A DNA stretch of 36,550 nucleotides, from positions 1 to 36,550 of the forward strand of contig JALWME010000217.1 of the NCBI GenBank assembly GCA_027083995.1, given 5' to 3'. Below, piece by piece: positions 7,485 through 17,029 of this stretch. The translations under genes were made by a program, and so were the position numbers. Each line of letters starts with the position of its first letter. Position 1 is the stretch's first letter. The stretch comes from Sulfurovum sp. GTDB lineage: Bacteria > Campylobacterota > Campylobacteria > Campylobacterales > Sulfurovaceae. The notes below the pieces were generated by a model. It was not told the DNA's origin. It searched no databases and was given only the letters and a program-made list of their open reading frames with translations.

Positions 7485-8860
7485 AATCCTTCATTTTATG
7501 GTGTTTTGTGGCTCTTGCTTTGGTATACGGAGCTTCTACCACCGCAAAAATAAAAAACTCTAAAAAAGACCTAAGTGCCACAAACTCTGCTAAAAATAAA
7601 GCAAGCCGAAAACTGGATAAAATTGCAGCCGATATAGCCAAAGCAGAAAAAGACATTGCTTATTTAGAACATAAACTAGAAAAACTCAGTGAAAATAAAG
7701 ACAAACGTGAAAAAGAGTATAAAGTACTTAAAAGTGAACTTGCCATCTCTGAAGCTACTTTAGAGAAAATGAGTCAAGAGATAGATAAAAAACATAAGGA
7801 TTTTATAGCTTTACTTTCAGAACAGTTTTCTGTAATTTTTGCGATGCAACAGTTTGAAAATCCTACGGAAAAGTCTATTATCTCTTATGAGGTTTACAAG
7901 GCATATAAAAAACATAATGCAAAAGAGTTAAAAGCTTTAAAAAGAGATATCGCCAAACTTCAAAAACAAAAAGATGACAAGAAGTATCAACGCAATAAAA
8001 CCAAAAATGCTATTGCTCGTATTGTCAAAAAAAGAGAATTGTATAGCCAACAAAAGACAAAACTAGAGAAACTTGTAGCAAGACTTAGTGAAGATGAAGA
8101 GAAGTATCAGTCTAAACTTCAAGAGCTAGTAGATAAACAAGGTTCATTGCGTAGTACCTTGGCAAAGCTAAATATACTTCATAGTAAAGAAGTAGAAGCT
8201 GCACGTAAACGTGCAAAAGCAAGAAAAGAAGCTATACGCTTGGAAAAAGAACGTAAAAGAAAGATACGTATAGCAAAAGCAAAAGCACGAGAAAAAGCAA
8301 GAAAAGCTAAAGCTGCCATAAAACTAGCCAAGACCAAAGAAGCAAAAAAAGCAGCAAGAATTGCAGCAAAAAAAGCTGCAAAAGAAGCAAAAATTGTACA
8401 AAGTAAAGTCTATAAACCAAGCGAAAAAGTAAGAAAAGTACACTCTTCATATAAAAAATCAAAAACCTATGCCTACAAAGGCGGTAAGACTATTTCACCA
8501 TTGCCAGGGTGTAGGCTTGTTAAGAAGTTTGGAACATACATTGACCCTATCTACAAGATAAAGATATTTAATGAGTCTGTGACACTCAAAGCTCCATCAG
8601 CCAATGCAAAAGTTAAAAATGTCCTCAATGGCAAAGTTGTTTTTGCAGGGAAGAGTTCTATGCTGGGTAAAGTAGTGGTTGTAGCACACAGTGGCAAGAT
8701 ACATACAGTATATGCAGGACTTTCAAAGATTGCCCCTACTATCCGTGTAGGCTCTAAGATAAAAAAAGGATATATCGTAGGAAAAGTTACCAGTAAACTA
8801 ATGTTCCAAGCAACGAAAAATTCAAAGCATATTAATCCGTTGAAGTTGATAAGAATTTAA
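7481..8860 (+). CDS. EnvC-like periplasmic coiled-coil protein with degenerate M23 domain
   Basis: Likely the periplasmic activator that FtsEX drives to switch on cell-separation amidases. The 459 residues comprise a signal peptide (1-18), long charged coiled coils (about 25-240), a very Lys/Ala/Arg-rich stretch (240-310) and a C-terminal LytM/M23 domain (about 340-459). The M23 zinc ligands are gone: the usual His of HxGxD reads FNESV (Asn364), and the HxH region reads TVYAGLSK (Gly413). This parallels E. coli EnvC, which is non-catalytic and activates AmiA/AmiB. Start GTG 7481 overlaps the ftsX stop. Two zinc amidases lie downstream in the same gene run. Confidence 0.87.
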   Translation: MKSFILWCFVALALVYGASTTAKIKNSKKDLSATNSAKNKASRKLDKIAADIAKAEKDIAYLEHKLEKLSENKDKREKEYKVLKSELAISEATLEKMSQEIDKKHKDFIALLSEQFSVIFAMQQFENPTEKSIISYEVYKAYKKHNAKELKALKRDIAKLQKQKDDKKYQRNKTKNAIARIVKKRELYSQQKTKLEKLVARLSEDEEKYQSKLQELVDKQGSLRSTLAKLNILHSKEVEAARKRAKARKEAIRLEKERKRKIRIAKAKAREKARKAKAAIKLAKTKEAKKAARIAAKKAAKEAKIVQSKVYKPSEKVRKVHSSYKKSKTYAYKGGKTISPLPGCRLVKKFGTYIDPIYKIKIFNESVTLKAPSANAKVKNVLNGKVVFAGKSSMLGKVVVVAHSGKIHTVYAGLSKIAPTIRVGSKIKKGYIVGKVTSKLMFQATKNSKHINPLKLIRI

Positions 8861-8886
8861 ATTAACCCCTCCCTAACCAATATTCA

Positions 8887-9628
<742 letters not shown>

Positions 9629-9667
9629 TACAGAGAATATACATAAAAACTTTCTAAAGGAAATAAA

Positions 9668-9874
9668 ATGAGAACAGAAGAATTAACAGCACTGGCATTG
9701 GAAAACCTAGATTTTGACAAGTATCTTCTTGCCAATGCCGTAGGTAAAAGAGCAGAAGCCATCGCAAATGGTGCACCATCGGTATTAGAGATAGATACAC
9801 ATGGTATGAAGTATGCAGATATAGCACTACAGGAGATAGCCGAAGGTAAAATCATAGTAAGTTTAGAAGAGTAA
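9668..9874 (+). CDS. rpoZ: RNA polymerase omega subunit
   Basis: Small accessory subunit that helps assemble RNA polymerase; in many proteobacteria omega also forms part of a ppGpp site. The 68-residue protein starts MRTEELTALAL and contains DKYLLANAVGKRAEAIANG, the conserved omega core that contacts beta-prime. AAAGGAAATAAAATG gives a clear ribosome site. It lies between pyrH and the (p)ppGpp synthetase/hydrolase gene, the common rpoZ-spoT arrangement, with only 5 bases to the next start. Confidence 0.93.
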   Translation: MRTEELTALALENLDFDKYLLANAVGKRAEAIANGAPSVLEIDTHGMKYADIALQEIAEGKIIVSLEE

Positions 9875-9879
9875 ATATT

Positions 9880-12033
9880 TTGGATGCTTTCTTTTTAAAA
9901 GCACAAAACATACATACCATCGAAGAAGCCAAGGCTCTTCTTTGGGAGCAGATTCCCCAAGCACTTCCTGCTACACATAAAGCACTAGAACTCTCACTTA
10001 CAGCTCATGATGGACAGACACGTAAAAGTGGAGAACCCTACATCGTACATCCTATACTGGTTGCTGCCATTACTGCTGCATTTTCAAATGATGAGACTAT
10101 GGTACAAGCAGCTCTACTACATGATGTGGTAGAAGATACTTTTTTTAATATAGAAGATTTAGAATGTGAATTTGGTGAAGATGTAGCACATATGGTAGAG
10201 GGATTGACCAAAATTATAGAGATACGAGATGAAGAACTGGTAGCCTCTGGTTCTGATGAGAGACTCATAAACTCTGCGCTTACTTTTAGAAAAATGCTCA
10301 TAGCTTCTGTAAAAGATGTGCGTGTATTGGTGATAAAACTATGTGATAGACTGCATAATATGCTTACTCTTGATGCTTTAAGTATTGAAAAGCAAAAACG
10401 AATCGCTGAAGAGACATTGGTGGTGTATGCACCTATAGCACATAGGCTTGGTATCTCTAGGCTCAAAAATCAGTTGGAAGATTTGAGCTTTTATTACATT
10501 TATCCTGAAGATTATAAGCAGATAGATACATTTATACAGGAAAATGCACAAAACCTACAATTTAAACTCAACGCCTTTATCCAAAATGTTAAAGAATTGA
10601 TGCATAAAGATGATTTTAATGAAAATGATTATGAAGTGTTTGGAAGGGTAAAGCATTACTATTCTATCTACATGAAGATGCATAGAAAGGGTGTGAGTAT
10701 AGAAGAAGTGCTTGACCTTCTAGCCGTGCGTATTGTAGTAAAAGAGCCTGTGGACTGCTATAGAGTACTTGGGCTTATGCATCTACACTTTACACCACTT
10801 ATATCTCGCTTTAAGGATTATATAGCAGTGCCTAAAGAGAATGGCTATAAGACTATACATACAACACTTTTTAATAATGAAGGTATAGTAGAAGCACAGA
10901 TACGTACAGAGCAGATGCACCGTTTAGCAGAGTATGGAGTTGCCGCACATTGGAAGTATAAAGATGGCAATGACTCTGTCAATTTAGAATGGCTGGAGAG
11001 TTTACACTATCAAAATGACTCAGTAGAAGAATTTTATCAATTAGCAAAGTCTGATTTGTTTTCTGAAGATATCACGGTGTTTTCACCCAAGGGTGATTAC
11101 TATACACTGCCTAAGGGCTCAGTTGCATTGGACTTTGCGTATGCTATCCACTCTGAAGTTGGAGCCAATGCTACAGGGGTACTTATCAATAAGCGTAAGG
11201 CACCACTGTTAACTGTACTTAAAAATGCGGATATTGTAAATGTGTTAAAAGACAGTGAACCACATCTTCACTGTTCGTGGTTGGATGCGGTGAAGACCTC
11301 TAAGGCACAGGATGGTATAAGGTCAGCCTGTAGAGCTCGTATCAAAGAGTCGGATACATTGGGTGCATACAATATACTCTCAACATTGTTTGGACAAGAG
11401 AGTCAGGAGATACAAAAACTTGTAGAGGCTGTAGAACTTCAAGATACTGTTTTTAAGTTGCCTATACAACTTGACTATTATAAAGAGACTATACATAAAT
11501 TGGCTAACTATATGGGTGCGAAAGAAGTACGTTTTTGGGAACTGCTCAAAAAAGGATACAAAAAGCCAAAAATTAAAGAGATAGAACATTTTAGTTTTTT
11601 TACAAACAAGCCTTTGGATGGTGTAGAATTTGATTATTGTTGTCATCCTAAAGTTGGTGACCAAATTGTAGCGTTTTATAAGGACAGTAAGGCTATTATA
11701 CACCATAAATTGTGTAAAAAAGCGTATGCAAAAGTGATCTCTGAGGAGCGTATGATTTTTGTAGGATGGAATACTGAAAGACACTCGCGTTATAGACTGA
11801 CTATCAGTTTACAAAATCAAAAAGGGATACTTGCGGATTTGCTGGCATATCTTTCTGAATTGAATTTAAATGTGATTAGTATAGAGTTAGGTATCCAAAG
11901 TTCCGAGAGAGCGGAGTATTGTCAGATAGATATAGAGAGTCATGAGAGTAGAAAAATCATACTTTCAGAACGCATTTCACAAAAATTTAAACTTATAGAA
12001 ATCATCAGTTTGGATGATGCATATAATAAATAA
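9880..12033 (+). CDS. spoT: Bifunctional (p)ppGpp synthetase/hydrolase (RelA/SpoT homologue)
   Basis: Makes and degrades the alarmone (p)ppGpp in the stringent response. The 717 residues have the full long-RSH layout: HD hydrolase domain with VHP (56-58) and HDVVED (81-86), synthetase domain (GRVKHYYSIYMKM; ENGYKTIHTT), TGS domain (ITVFSPKGDYYTLPKGS onward) and a C-terminal ACT domain (RLTISLQNQKGILADLL). Both active sites look intact, so it is probably the only long RSH of this organism, as in other Campylobacterota (inference). TTG 9880 is the start because no ATG/GTG fits near the homologous N-terminus; AGAAGAG lies just upstream within rpoZ. Confidence 0.93.
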   Translation: MDAFFLKAQNIHTIEEAKALLWEQIPQALPATHKALELSLTAHDGQTRKSGEPYIVHPILVAAITAAFSNDETMVQAALLHDVVEDTFFNIEDLECEFGEDVAHMVEGLTKIIEIRDEELVASGSDERLINSALTFRKMLIASVKDVRVLVIKLCDRLHNMLTLDALSIEKQKRIAEETLVVYAPIAHRLGISRLKNQLEDLSFYYIYPEDYKQIDTFIQENAQNLQFKLNAFIQNVKELMHKDDFNENDYEVFGRVKHYYSIYMKMHRKGVSIEEVLDLLAVRIVVKEPVDCYRVLGLMHLHFTPLISRFKDYIAVPKENGYKTIHTTLFNNEGIVEAQIRTEQMHRLAEYGVAAHWKYKDGNDSVNLEWLESLHYQNDSVEEFYQLAKSDLFSEDITVFSPKGDYYTLPKGSVALDFAYAIHSEVGANATGVLINKRKAPLLTVLKNADIVNVLKDSEPHLHCSWLDAVKTSKAQDGIRSACRARIKESDTLGAYNILSTLFGQESQEIQKLVEAVELQDTVFKLPIQLDYYKETIHKLANYMGAKEVRFWELLKKGYKKPKIKEIEHFSFFTNKPLDGVEFDYCCHPKVGDQIVAFYKDSKAIIHHKLCKKAYAKVISEERMIFVGWNTERHSRYRLTISLQNQKGILADLLAYLSELNLNVISIELGIQSSERAEYCQIDIESHESRKIILSERISQKFKLIEIISLDDAYNK

Positions 12034-12045
12034 GAAAGAGATAAC

Positions 12046-13248
12046 ATGTCAGTAAAACAAGCATTAGAAGAGATAGCAAGAGGTACAGCAGAAATCATAG
12101 ATATGGATCGTATTGAAAAGCTCGTTACAAGGTACTATGACGATGGGACTACCTACACCGTAAAGGCTGGTTTTGACCCTACTGCACCTGATTTGCACCT
12201 TGGACATACAGTTTTACTGCAAAAGCTTGCTACTTTTCAAAAGTTTGGCGGACGTGTACAGTTTCTTATTGGTGACTTTACTGCAATGATTGGTGACCCT
12301 ACAGGCAAAAGTGCTACACGCAAAGTACTCACCAAAGAAGATATAGTGAATAACATCACTTCTTACACACAGCAGGCATTTAAGATACTAGATGCGTCTA
12401 AAACAGACATCGTGTACAACAATGACTGGTTGGAAGATCTTGGAACGGCAGGCATGTTGCAACTCGCATCCAACCTTACTGTAGCACGTATGTTGGAACG
12501 TGATGACTTTTCTAAGCGTTATGCGTCCAACACACCTATAGCAGTGAGTGAATTTATGTACCCACTACTGCAAGGGTATGACTCAGTATATCTTAAATCT
12601 GATATAGAGATAGGAGGAACGGACCAAAAGTTTAATCTTCTTATGGGCAGACAGTTACAAAAAGCGTATGAAACCAAAAAGCAACAAGCTGTATTGATGA
12701 TGCCTATCTTAGAAGGTTTGGATGGTGTCAATAAGATGTCCAAGTCTCTTGGTAATTATATTGGTGTGACAGAAGAACCAAAAGATATTTTTGGAAAAAT
12801 ACTCTCTATATCTGATGAGCTTATGTGGCGGTATTATGAGCTTTTGAGTACGAAGTCACTCTTTGAAATAGAGCAGTTGAAATCAGATGTGTCAACCCGC
12901 ACTGTTCACCCTAAAACTGCTAAAGAAAACTTAGCCTTGGAGATAACTACAAGGTTTTATAATGAAGAGTTGGCTACACTAGCTAAAGAGGAGTTTAACT
13001 CTGTATTTAAGGCAAAAAAAGTACCTACAGATATACCAGAGTTTGAAATGAGTAAAGGTATTTGGATATGTCAGGCACTTCTTGATGCTGGGCTTGAACC
13101 ATCGACTTCTCAGGGACGAAGGGATATTAAGCAGAATGCTGTAAGTATTGACCAAAAGAAGATCAGTGATGACAAGCTCAATTTGGAAGCTGGTGAATAC
13201 ATCTTGCAAGTAGGTAAAAAGAGATTTGCAAAAGTGAAGGTGAAATAA
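12046..13248 (+). CDS. tyrS: Tyrosyl-tRNA synthetase
   Basis: Charges tRNA-Tyr; a class I synthetase. The 400-residue protein has the HIGH-type motif HLGHT, the tyrosine pocket and GDFTAMIGDPTGKSATR segment (quoted in part: DFTAMIGDPTGKSATR), the KMSKS motif in GVNKMSKSLGNYIG, and a C-terminal S4-like RNA-binding domain (SQGRRDIKQNAVSID...). It belongs to the longer TyrRS form of about 400 residues. AAGAAAGAGA upstream of ATG 12046 is the ribosome site. Its TAA overlaps the next start by one base (TAATG). Confidence 0.96.
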   Translation: MSVKQALEEIARGTAEIIDMDRIEKLVTRYYDDGTTYTVKAGFDPTAPDLHLGHTVLLQKLATFQKFGGRVQFLIGDFTAMIGDPTGKSATRKVLTKEDIVNNITSYTQQAFKILDASKTDIVYNNDWLEDLGTAGMLQLASNLTVARMLERDDFSKRYASNTPIAVSEFMYPLLQGYDSVYLKSDIEIGGTDQKFNLLMGRQLQKAYETKKQQAVLMMPILEGLDGVNKMSKSLGNYIGVTEEPKDIFGKILSISDELMWRYYELLSTKSLFEIEQLKSDVSTRTVHPKTAKENLALEITTRFYNEELATLAKEEFNSVFKAKKVPTDIPEFEMSKGIWICQALLDAGLEPSTSQGRRDIKQNAVSIDQKKISDDKLNLEAGEYILQVGKKRFAKVKVK

Positions 13249-14351
13249 TGGAATTTAAATCTTTAAAAATAGGTAAATACACAATAGAAAAACCTATCAT
13301 TCAGGGTGGCATGGGTGTAGGTATCTCTTGGGATCAGCTTGCTGGAACTGTAAGTAAAGAGGGGGGTCTAGGTGTTATATCTGCTGTAGGAACTGGTGTA
13401 TATAAAAACAGAGCTTATGCAGAAAAAACAGTAGGAAAAGATGAGAGACCTTTGGATGCCATCAACTTTTACTCTTATCCCGCACTAAAAAAGATATTTG
13501 ACAATGCCAGAGAAATCTGTGGCGATGCACCACTTGCAGCCAATGTACTTTATGCTCAGAGTGAATATAATCGAGTGGTAGAAGATGCTTGCAGAGCTGG
13601 AGCCAATATGATTATAACAGGGGCTGGTCTTCCTCTTACTATGCCTGAAGCTGCAAAGAATTATCCTGACGTTGCATTGATACCTATCGTCTCAACAGCC
13701 AAGGCTTTACGTATATTATGTAGACGTTGGAAAAAAACACACAATAGATTGCCTGATGCAGTTATTGTTGAAGGCCCTTTAAGCGGTGGGCACCAAGGGT
13801 TTAAATATGATGAGTGTTTTATGGAAGAGAATCAACTTGAAAATATTTTAGGCCCTGTGGTAGAAGAGGCTAAGAATTGGGGTTCAATGCCTATCATTGC
13901 TGCTGGTGGTGTGTGGGATCATGATGACATAGTCAAAATGATGGAAATTGGTGCAGATGGTGTACAAATGGGGACAAGATTCATAGGGACTGTAGAGTGT
14001 GATGCAAGCCAAGTGATGAAAGATATCATCATAGCTGCGGATGCAGATGATATAAAACTCTTTAAGTCACCTGTAGGTTACCCTGCACGTGGTGTCAAAA
14101 CGCAACTCCATGAAGATATAGAAAAAGGTACAGCTCCTAAAGTAGCATGTATCTCTAACTGTGTAGCTCCTTGTAACCGTGGTGAAGAAGCGAAGATTGT
14201 TGGGTATTGTATAGCCGATAGACTCTCTGATGCCTATGATGGTATCGCAGAGTCTGGACTCTTCTTTACTGGTGCAAATGGTTATAAGCTTAAAGAGATT
14301 ATTACAGTAAAAGAACTTATGCATAAACTGATGGCAGGAGAAGATAAATAG
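13248..14351 (+). CDS. Nitronate monooxygenase-family FMN oxidoreductase
   Basis: A 367-residue TIM-barrel flavoprotein of the 2-nitropropane dioxygenase/FabK superfamily. Visible signatures are IQGGMGVGISW at the N-terminus, VEGPLSGGHQGF in the middle, and IIAAGGVWDHDDIVKMMEIG followed by GVQMGTRFI, the FMN phosphate-binding part. Near the C-terminus CISNCVAPCNRG is a cysteine cluster typical of a subgroup seen in anaerobes and Campylobacterota. The physiological substrate is unknown; nitronate detoxification is only the family's reference activity. Start overlaps the tyrS stop by one base, and the amidase gene begins one base after its stop. Confidence 0.82.
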   Translation: MEFKSLKIGKYTIEKPIIQGGMGVGISWDQLAGTVSKEGGLGVISAVGTGVYKNRAYAEKTVGKDERPLDAINFYSYPALKKIFDNAREICGDAPLAANVLYAQSEYNRVVEDACRAGANMIITGAGLPLTMPEAAKNYPDVALIPIVSTAKALRILCRRWKKTHNRLPDAVIVEGPLSGGHQGFKYDECFMEENQLENILGPVVEEAKNWGSMPIIAAGGVWDHDDIVKMMEIGADGVQMGTRFIGTVECDASQVMKDIIIAADADDIKLFKSPVGYPARGVKTQLHEDIEKGTAPKVACISNCVAPCNRGEEAKIVGYCIADRLSDAYDGIAESGLFFTGANGYKLKEIITVKELMHKLMAGEDK

Positions 14352-14352
14352 A

Positions 14353-15582
14353 GTGAAATTTCTCAAGATTGTTCTTTTTTTGCTGTTTGGCAGTACACTG
14401 TTATTTGCTACTACGAATATACTCAAAAAAGTAGACATAGTAAAGGGTGAATTACGTCTTCAGTTTAGTGACTCATGCAACAAAGAGAAGATTAAACACT
14501 TTGTACTTACCAAGCCATATAGACGGGTATTTGATTTTAAAAATACACGGTTGGCAGATAAACATTTAGCTAAAAAGTTTGGGTCTTCATTGCGTGTTGC
14601 CCAGTATAAACCCAATATTGTACGTATTGTTATTCAAAATGATACACCTTATAGCTGTACACCGTATAAGCCTATTTTTACACAGACAAAATACCATATA
14701 CCTCTACCAAAAAATGCCAGTGTTTTGCCTGCAACACGATATAAAAAGCCTAAAGTAAAGATAAAGGTAACAGATAAAAAATCTACCATAAGAAAGGTAG
14801 AGTCTTACCAGGGTAAAAAACATAAAATAACTAAAAAACAAAAGAAAAAAAAGATACTTTCAAGCGCATCCAGACGCTCACACAGTAATGAACTCATCGT
14901 CATTGACGCGGGTCATGGGGGGTATGATTCTGGTGCTGTAGGTGGGGGGAAGAAAGAGAAAGATCTGGTACTCTCTGTAGCAAAAAAAGTAGCCAAAGAA
15001 CTCAAAAAAAGAGGCTATCCCGTACACCTTACACGAAGAACTAACCGTTTTTTAAAGCTTTCACAGCGTACGCATATAGCAGACAAAAAGGGTTCGGTTG
15101 CCTTTATCTCAATACATGCCAATGCAGTAGGTAAAAGGTATCAAAATAAAGTACATGGAGTTGAAACATTTTTTTTACAAAATACAAGAGACGCAAAGTC
15201 GCAACGTATTGCCGCTCGTGAAAATGCAGCTGTATTAAAAGGTGCGGGGACAAAACTTTCTAAGAGGGTCATCATAGATTCTGTGTTAAATGGTCCTAAA
15301 ATTGTGCAGTCAAATAAGCTTGCTATAGATGTGCATCGACGCATCATAACAAACCTGCGTTCTAAATATAGAGGGGTTCGTGATGGAGGGGTAAGGCATG
15401 CACCTTTTTATGTACTTGTGGGTGCTAGCCGTCCGTCTATACTGGTAGAAGTAGGGTACATCTCGAACCCAAAAGAGCGAAAGAGGCTTTTTACTTCAAC
15501 ATACCAAGGACTTATAGCCAAAGGTATTGCCGAAGGTGTTGATAACTATTTGAACAATAGAAAAAAAGAAATTGATTTTTGA
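14353..15582 (+). CDS. amiA: N-acetylmuramoyl-L-alanine amidase with AMIN-like N-terminal domain
   Basis: Zinc amidase that cuts the amide between MurNAc and the stem peptide, splitting septal peptidoglycan. The 409 residues comprise a signal peptide (1-20), an AMIN-like beta domain (about 22-118) that should target it to the septum, a basic Lys-rich linker (130-175) and an Amidase_3 domain (181-403). Zinc ligands His188 (DAGHGG), Glu202 and His255 (SIHANA), and catalytic Glu366 (VEVGYISN), are all present. GTG 14353 follows the preceding stop by one base. The EnvC-like protein encoded upstream is its likely activator. The next gene is a shorter paralogue. Confidence 0.92.
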   Translation: MKFLKIVLFLLFGSTLLFATTNILKKVDIVKGELRLQFSDSCNKEKIKHFVLTKPYRRVFDFKNTRLADKHLAKKFGSSLRVAQYKPNIVRIVIQNDTPYSCTPYKPIFTQTKYHIPLPKNASVLPATRYKKPKVKIKVTDKKSTIRKVESYQGKKHKITKKQKKKKILSSASRRSHSNELIVIDAGHGGYDSGAVGGGKKEKDLVLSVAKKVAKELKKRGYPVHLTRRTNRFLKLSQRTHIADKKGSVAFISIHANAVGKRYQNKVHGVETFFLQNTRDAKSQRIAARENAAVLKGAGTKLSKRVIIDSVLNGPKIVQSNKLAIDVHRRIITNLRSKYRGVRDGGVRHAPFYVLVGASRPSILVEVGYISNPKERKRLFTSTYQGLIAKGIAEGVDNYLNNRKKEIDF

Positions 15583-15596
15583 TGGAAGGATATAGT

Positions 15597-16361
15597 ATGA
15601 AACAACTATTATTGTGTATGAGTCTATTGTTGCTTGGTTCATGTGGAGGCCCTTCTGTAGATAGGTCTGATTCATTTATAGTCATAGATGCAGGGCATGG
15701 GGGGCATGACTCTGGAGCGACATCTACAGGACTCTATGAAAAAAATTTAGTACTCCAAATAGCAAAACGTACAGCCAAGAAGTTTAGGGCAATGGGGTAC
15801 AAAGTACATATGACACGTGCAAGTGATAGATTTATAAAACTCTCTGGACGTACCAAAATAGCAGACAAAAAAGATGCAAAAGTATTTATCTCTATCCATG
15901 CCAATGCTATAGCAAATAAACAACGTTTTCAAGCTGTAGAAGGCGTAGAGACTTACTATCTACAAAAAACAAGAGATGCCAAGTCTCAACGTATCGCTGC
16001 ACGTGAAAATGCAGCAGTACTTCAAGGTACAGATATGCTTAGTAAAAATGTTATTATAGACTCTGTACTTAATGGTCCTAAAATTATAGAGTCAAATAAG
16101 CTAGCCATAGATGTACAACATAATATCATGAAACATCTCAAACAAAAATATAATACCAAAAATGGTGGTGTAAGACCTGCACCCTTTTATGTACTTGTGG
16201 GTGCGAGCCGTCCCTCTATACTGGTAGAAGTAGGGTATATTACTAACGATAAAGAGAGAGCCAGGCTCTTTACTTCAGACTATCAAGAACGTATAGCTCA
16301 AGGTATAGTCGATGGTGCTACAAGATACATAGACAATAGAAAGAGAGAGTTGGGGTTTTAG
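15597..16361 (+). CDS. Second N-acetylmuramoyl-L-alanine amidase, lipoprotein form
   Basis: Tandem paralogue of the preceding amidase, 254 residues. ATG 15597 is chosen over earlier TTG/ATG codons because GGAAGGA (15584-15590) lies just upstream and a lipoprotein signal follows: LLLGSC with Cys16. The AMIN domain is absent; the Amidase_3 domain starts directly after the lipobox. His34, Glu48, His101 and Glu211 of the active site are conserved. Blocks such as RDAKSQRIAARENAAVL and FYVLVGASRPSILVEVGYI are identical to the first copy, and DNA there is also nearly identical, so this is a duplication or has undergone gene conversion. It would be tethered to a membrane rather than targeted by AMIN. 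Confidence 0.9.
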   Translation: MKQLLLCMSLLLLGSCGGPSVDRSDSFIVIDAGHGGHDSGATSTGLYEKNLVLQIAKRTAKKFRAMGYKVHMTRASDRFIKLSGRTKIADKKDAKVFISIHANAIANKQRFQAVEGVETYYLQKTRDAKSQRIAARENAAVLQGTDMLSKNVIIDSVLNGPKIIESNKLAIDVQHNIMKHLKQKYNTKNGGVRPAPFYVLVGASRPSILVEVGYITNDKERARLFTSDYQERIAQGIVDGATRYIDNRKRELGF

Positions 16362-16382
16362 AATGAAGTTGTATATTTGTAG

Positions 16383-16399
16383 GGTCGATATCATCGACC
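16383..16399. terminator. Hairpin between convergent amidase and ppa genes
   Basis: GGTCGAT (16383-16389), loop ATC, ATCGACC (16393-16399) form a perfect 7-bp stem in the 52-base gap between two convergent genes. There is no T-tract on either side, so it is at best a weak or bidirectional terminator, or part of a small intergenic repeat. Confidence 0.35.
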
Positions 16400-16413
16400 A
16401 CTACAGTTAGTGA

Positions 16414-16932
16414 TTATTTATAATTCTTAATTGCTTTATCAAGTATTTCAGTAGCTGCTTTTTTATCTTTAAATCCTGCTACTTTTACCCATTTGTTTGG
16501 TTCAAGCATCTTGTAGGTCTCAAAGAAGTTTTTGATACGGTTGAGTGTATGCTCTGGAACATCACCTAAATCTTGAATTTTAGCATAGGTTGGGTCTATC
16601 TTTACAGTAGGGACTGCTATAAGCTTCTCATCTCCGCCTGACTCATCTTCAGTCATTAGAACGCCAACTAGTCTACATTTGATGTAAGAACCTGCCTGAA
16701 GCGGATAGTCACAAAGTACAAGAATGTCTGCTGGGTCACCATCATCTGAAAGTGTGTTTGCTACAAATCCGTAGTTGGCTGGGTAATGCATAGAAGAGTA
16801 GAGTACTCTATCTACCTCTACTGCACCTGAGTCTTTGTCTATCTCATACTTGATAGCTGAGTTAAGTGGTACTTCGATGATGGCTTTGACTGCATCTGGG
16901 TTTTCACCATGTCCGATTTTAGTTATATCCAT
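16414..16932 (-). CDS. ppa: Inorganic pyrophosphatase (family I)
   Basis: Hydrolyses pyrophosphate to phosphate and so pulls biosynthetic reactions forward. From ATG 16932 the protein has 172 residues, close to the E. coli length, and starts MDITKIGHGENP. The family signature DGDPADILV is present, as are the EVP, YPANYGF and MTDE-like metal-binding regions. The in-frame ATG at 16962 would add ten residues but lies over the likely -10 box; GGAG before 16932 supports the shorter start. It is convergent with the amidase gene and divergent from the YtfJ-like gene. Confidence 0.94.
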   Translation of the reverse strand: MDITKIGHGENPDAVKAIIEVPLNSAIKYEIDKDSGAVEVDRVLYSSMHYPANYGFVANTLSDDGDPADILVLCDYPLQAGSYIKCRLVGVLMTEDESGGDEKLIAVPTVKIDPTYAKIQDLGDVPEHTLNRIKNFFETYKMLEPNKWVKVAGFKDKKAATEILDKAIKNYK

Positions 16933-16962
16933 GTGGGGTCTCCATTGGGTTAAATTTGGCAA

Positions 16963-16996
16963 ATTCTAGCATAAATCGTCTAAATAATGGTATGAT
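16963..16996. promoter_or_regulatory. Divergent promoter region between ppa and the YtfJ-like gene
   Basis: On the minus strand TGCTAGAAT gives an extended -10 (TAGAAT, 16968-16963) for ppa. On the plus strand TATGAT at 16991-16996 is the likely -10 for the gene starting at 17030, with GGAG at 17018-17021 as its ribosome site. Neither has a clear -35. Confidence 0.5.
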
Positions 16997-17029
16997 TTAG
17001 AACATAATATCAAAATTGGAGTCTCTGTG

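Noticed and set aside
8240..8400. Lys/Ala/Arg-rich repetitive coding DNA in the EnvC-like gene as a tandem repeat
   Set aside because: The repetition reflects biased composition of a charged helix; no exact period is maintained.
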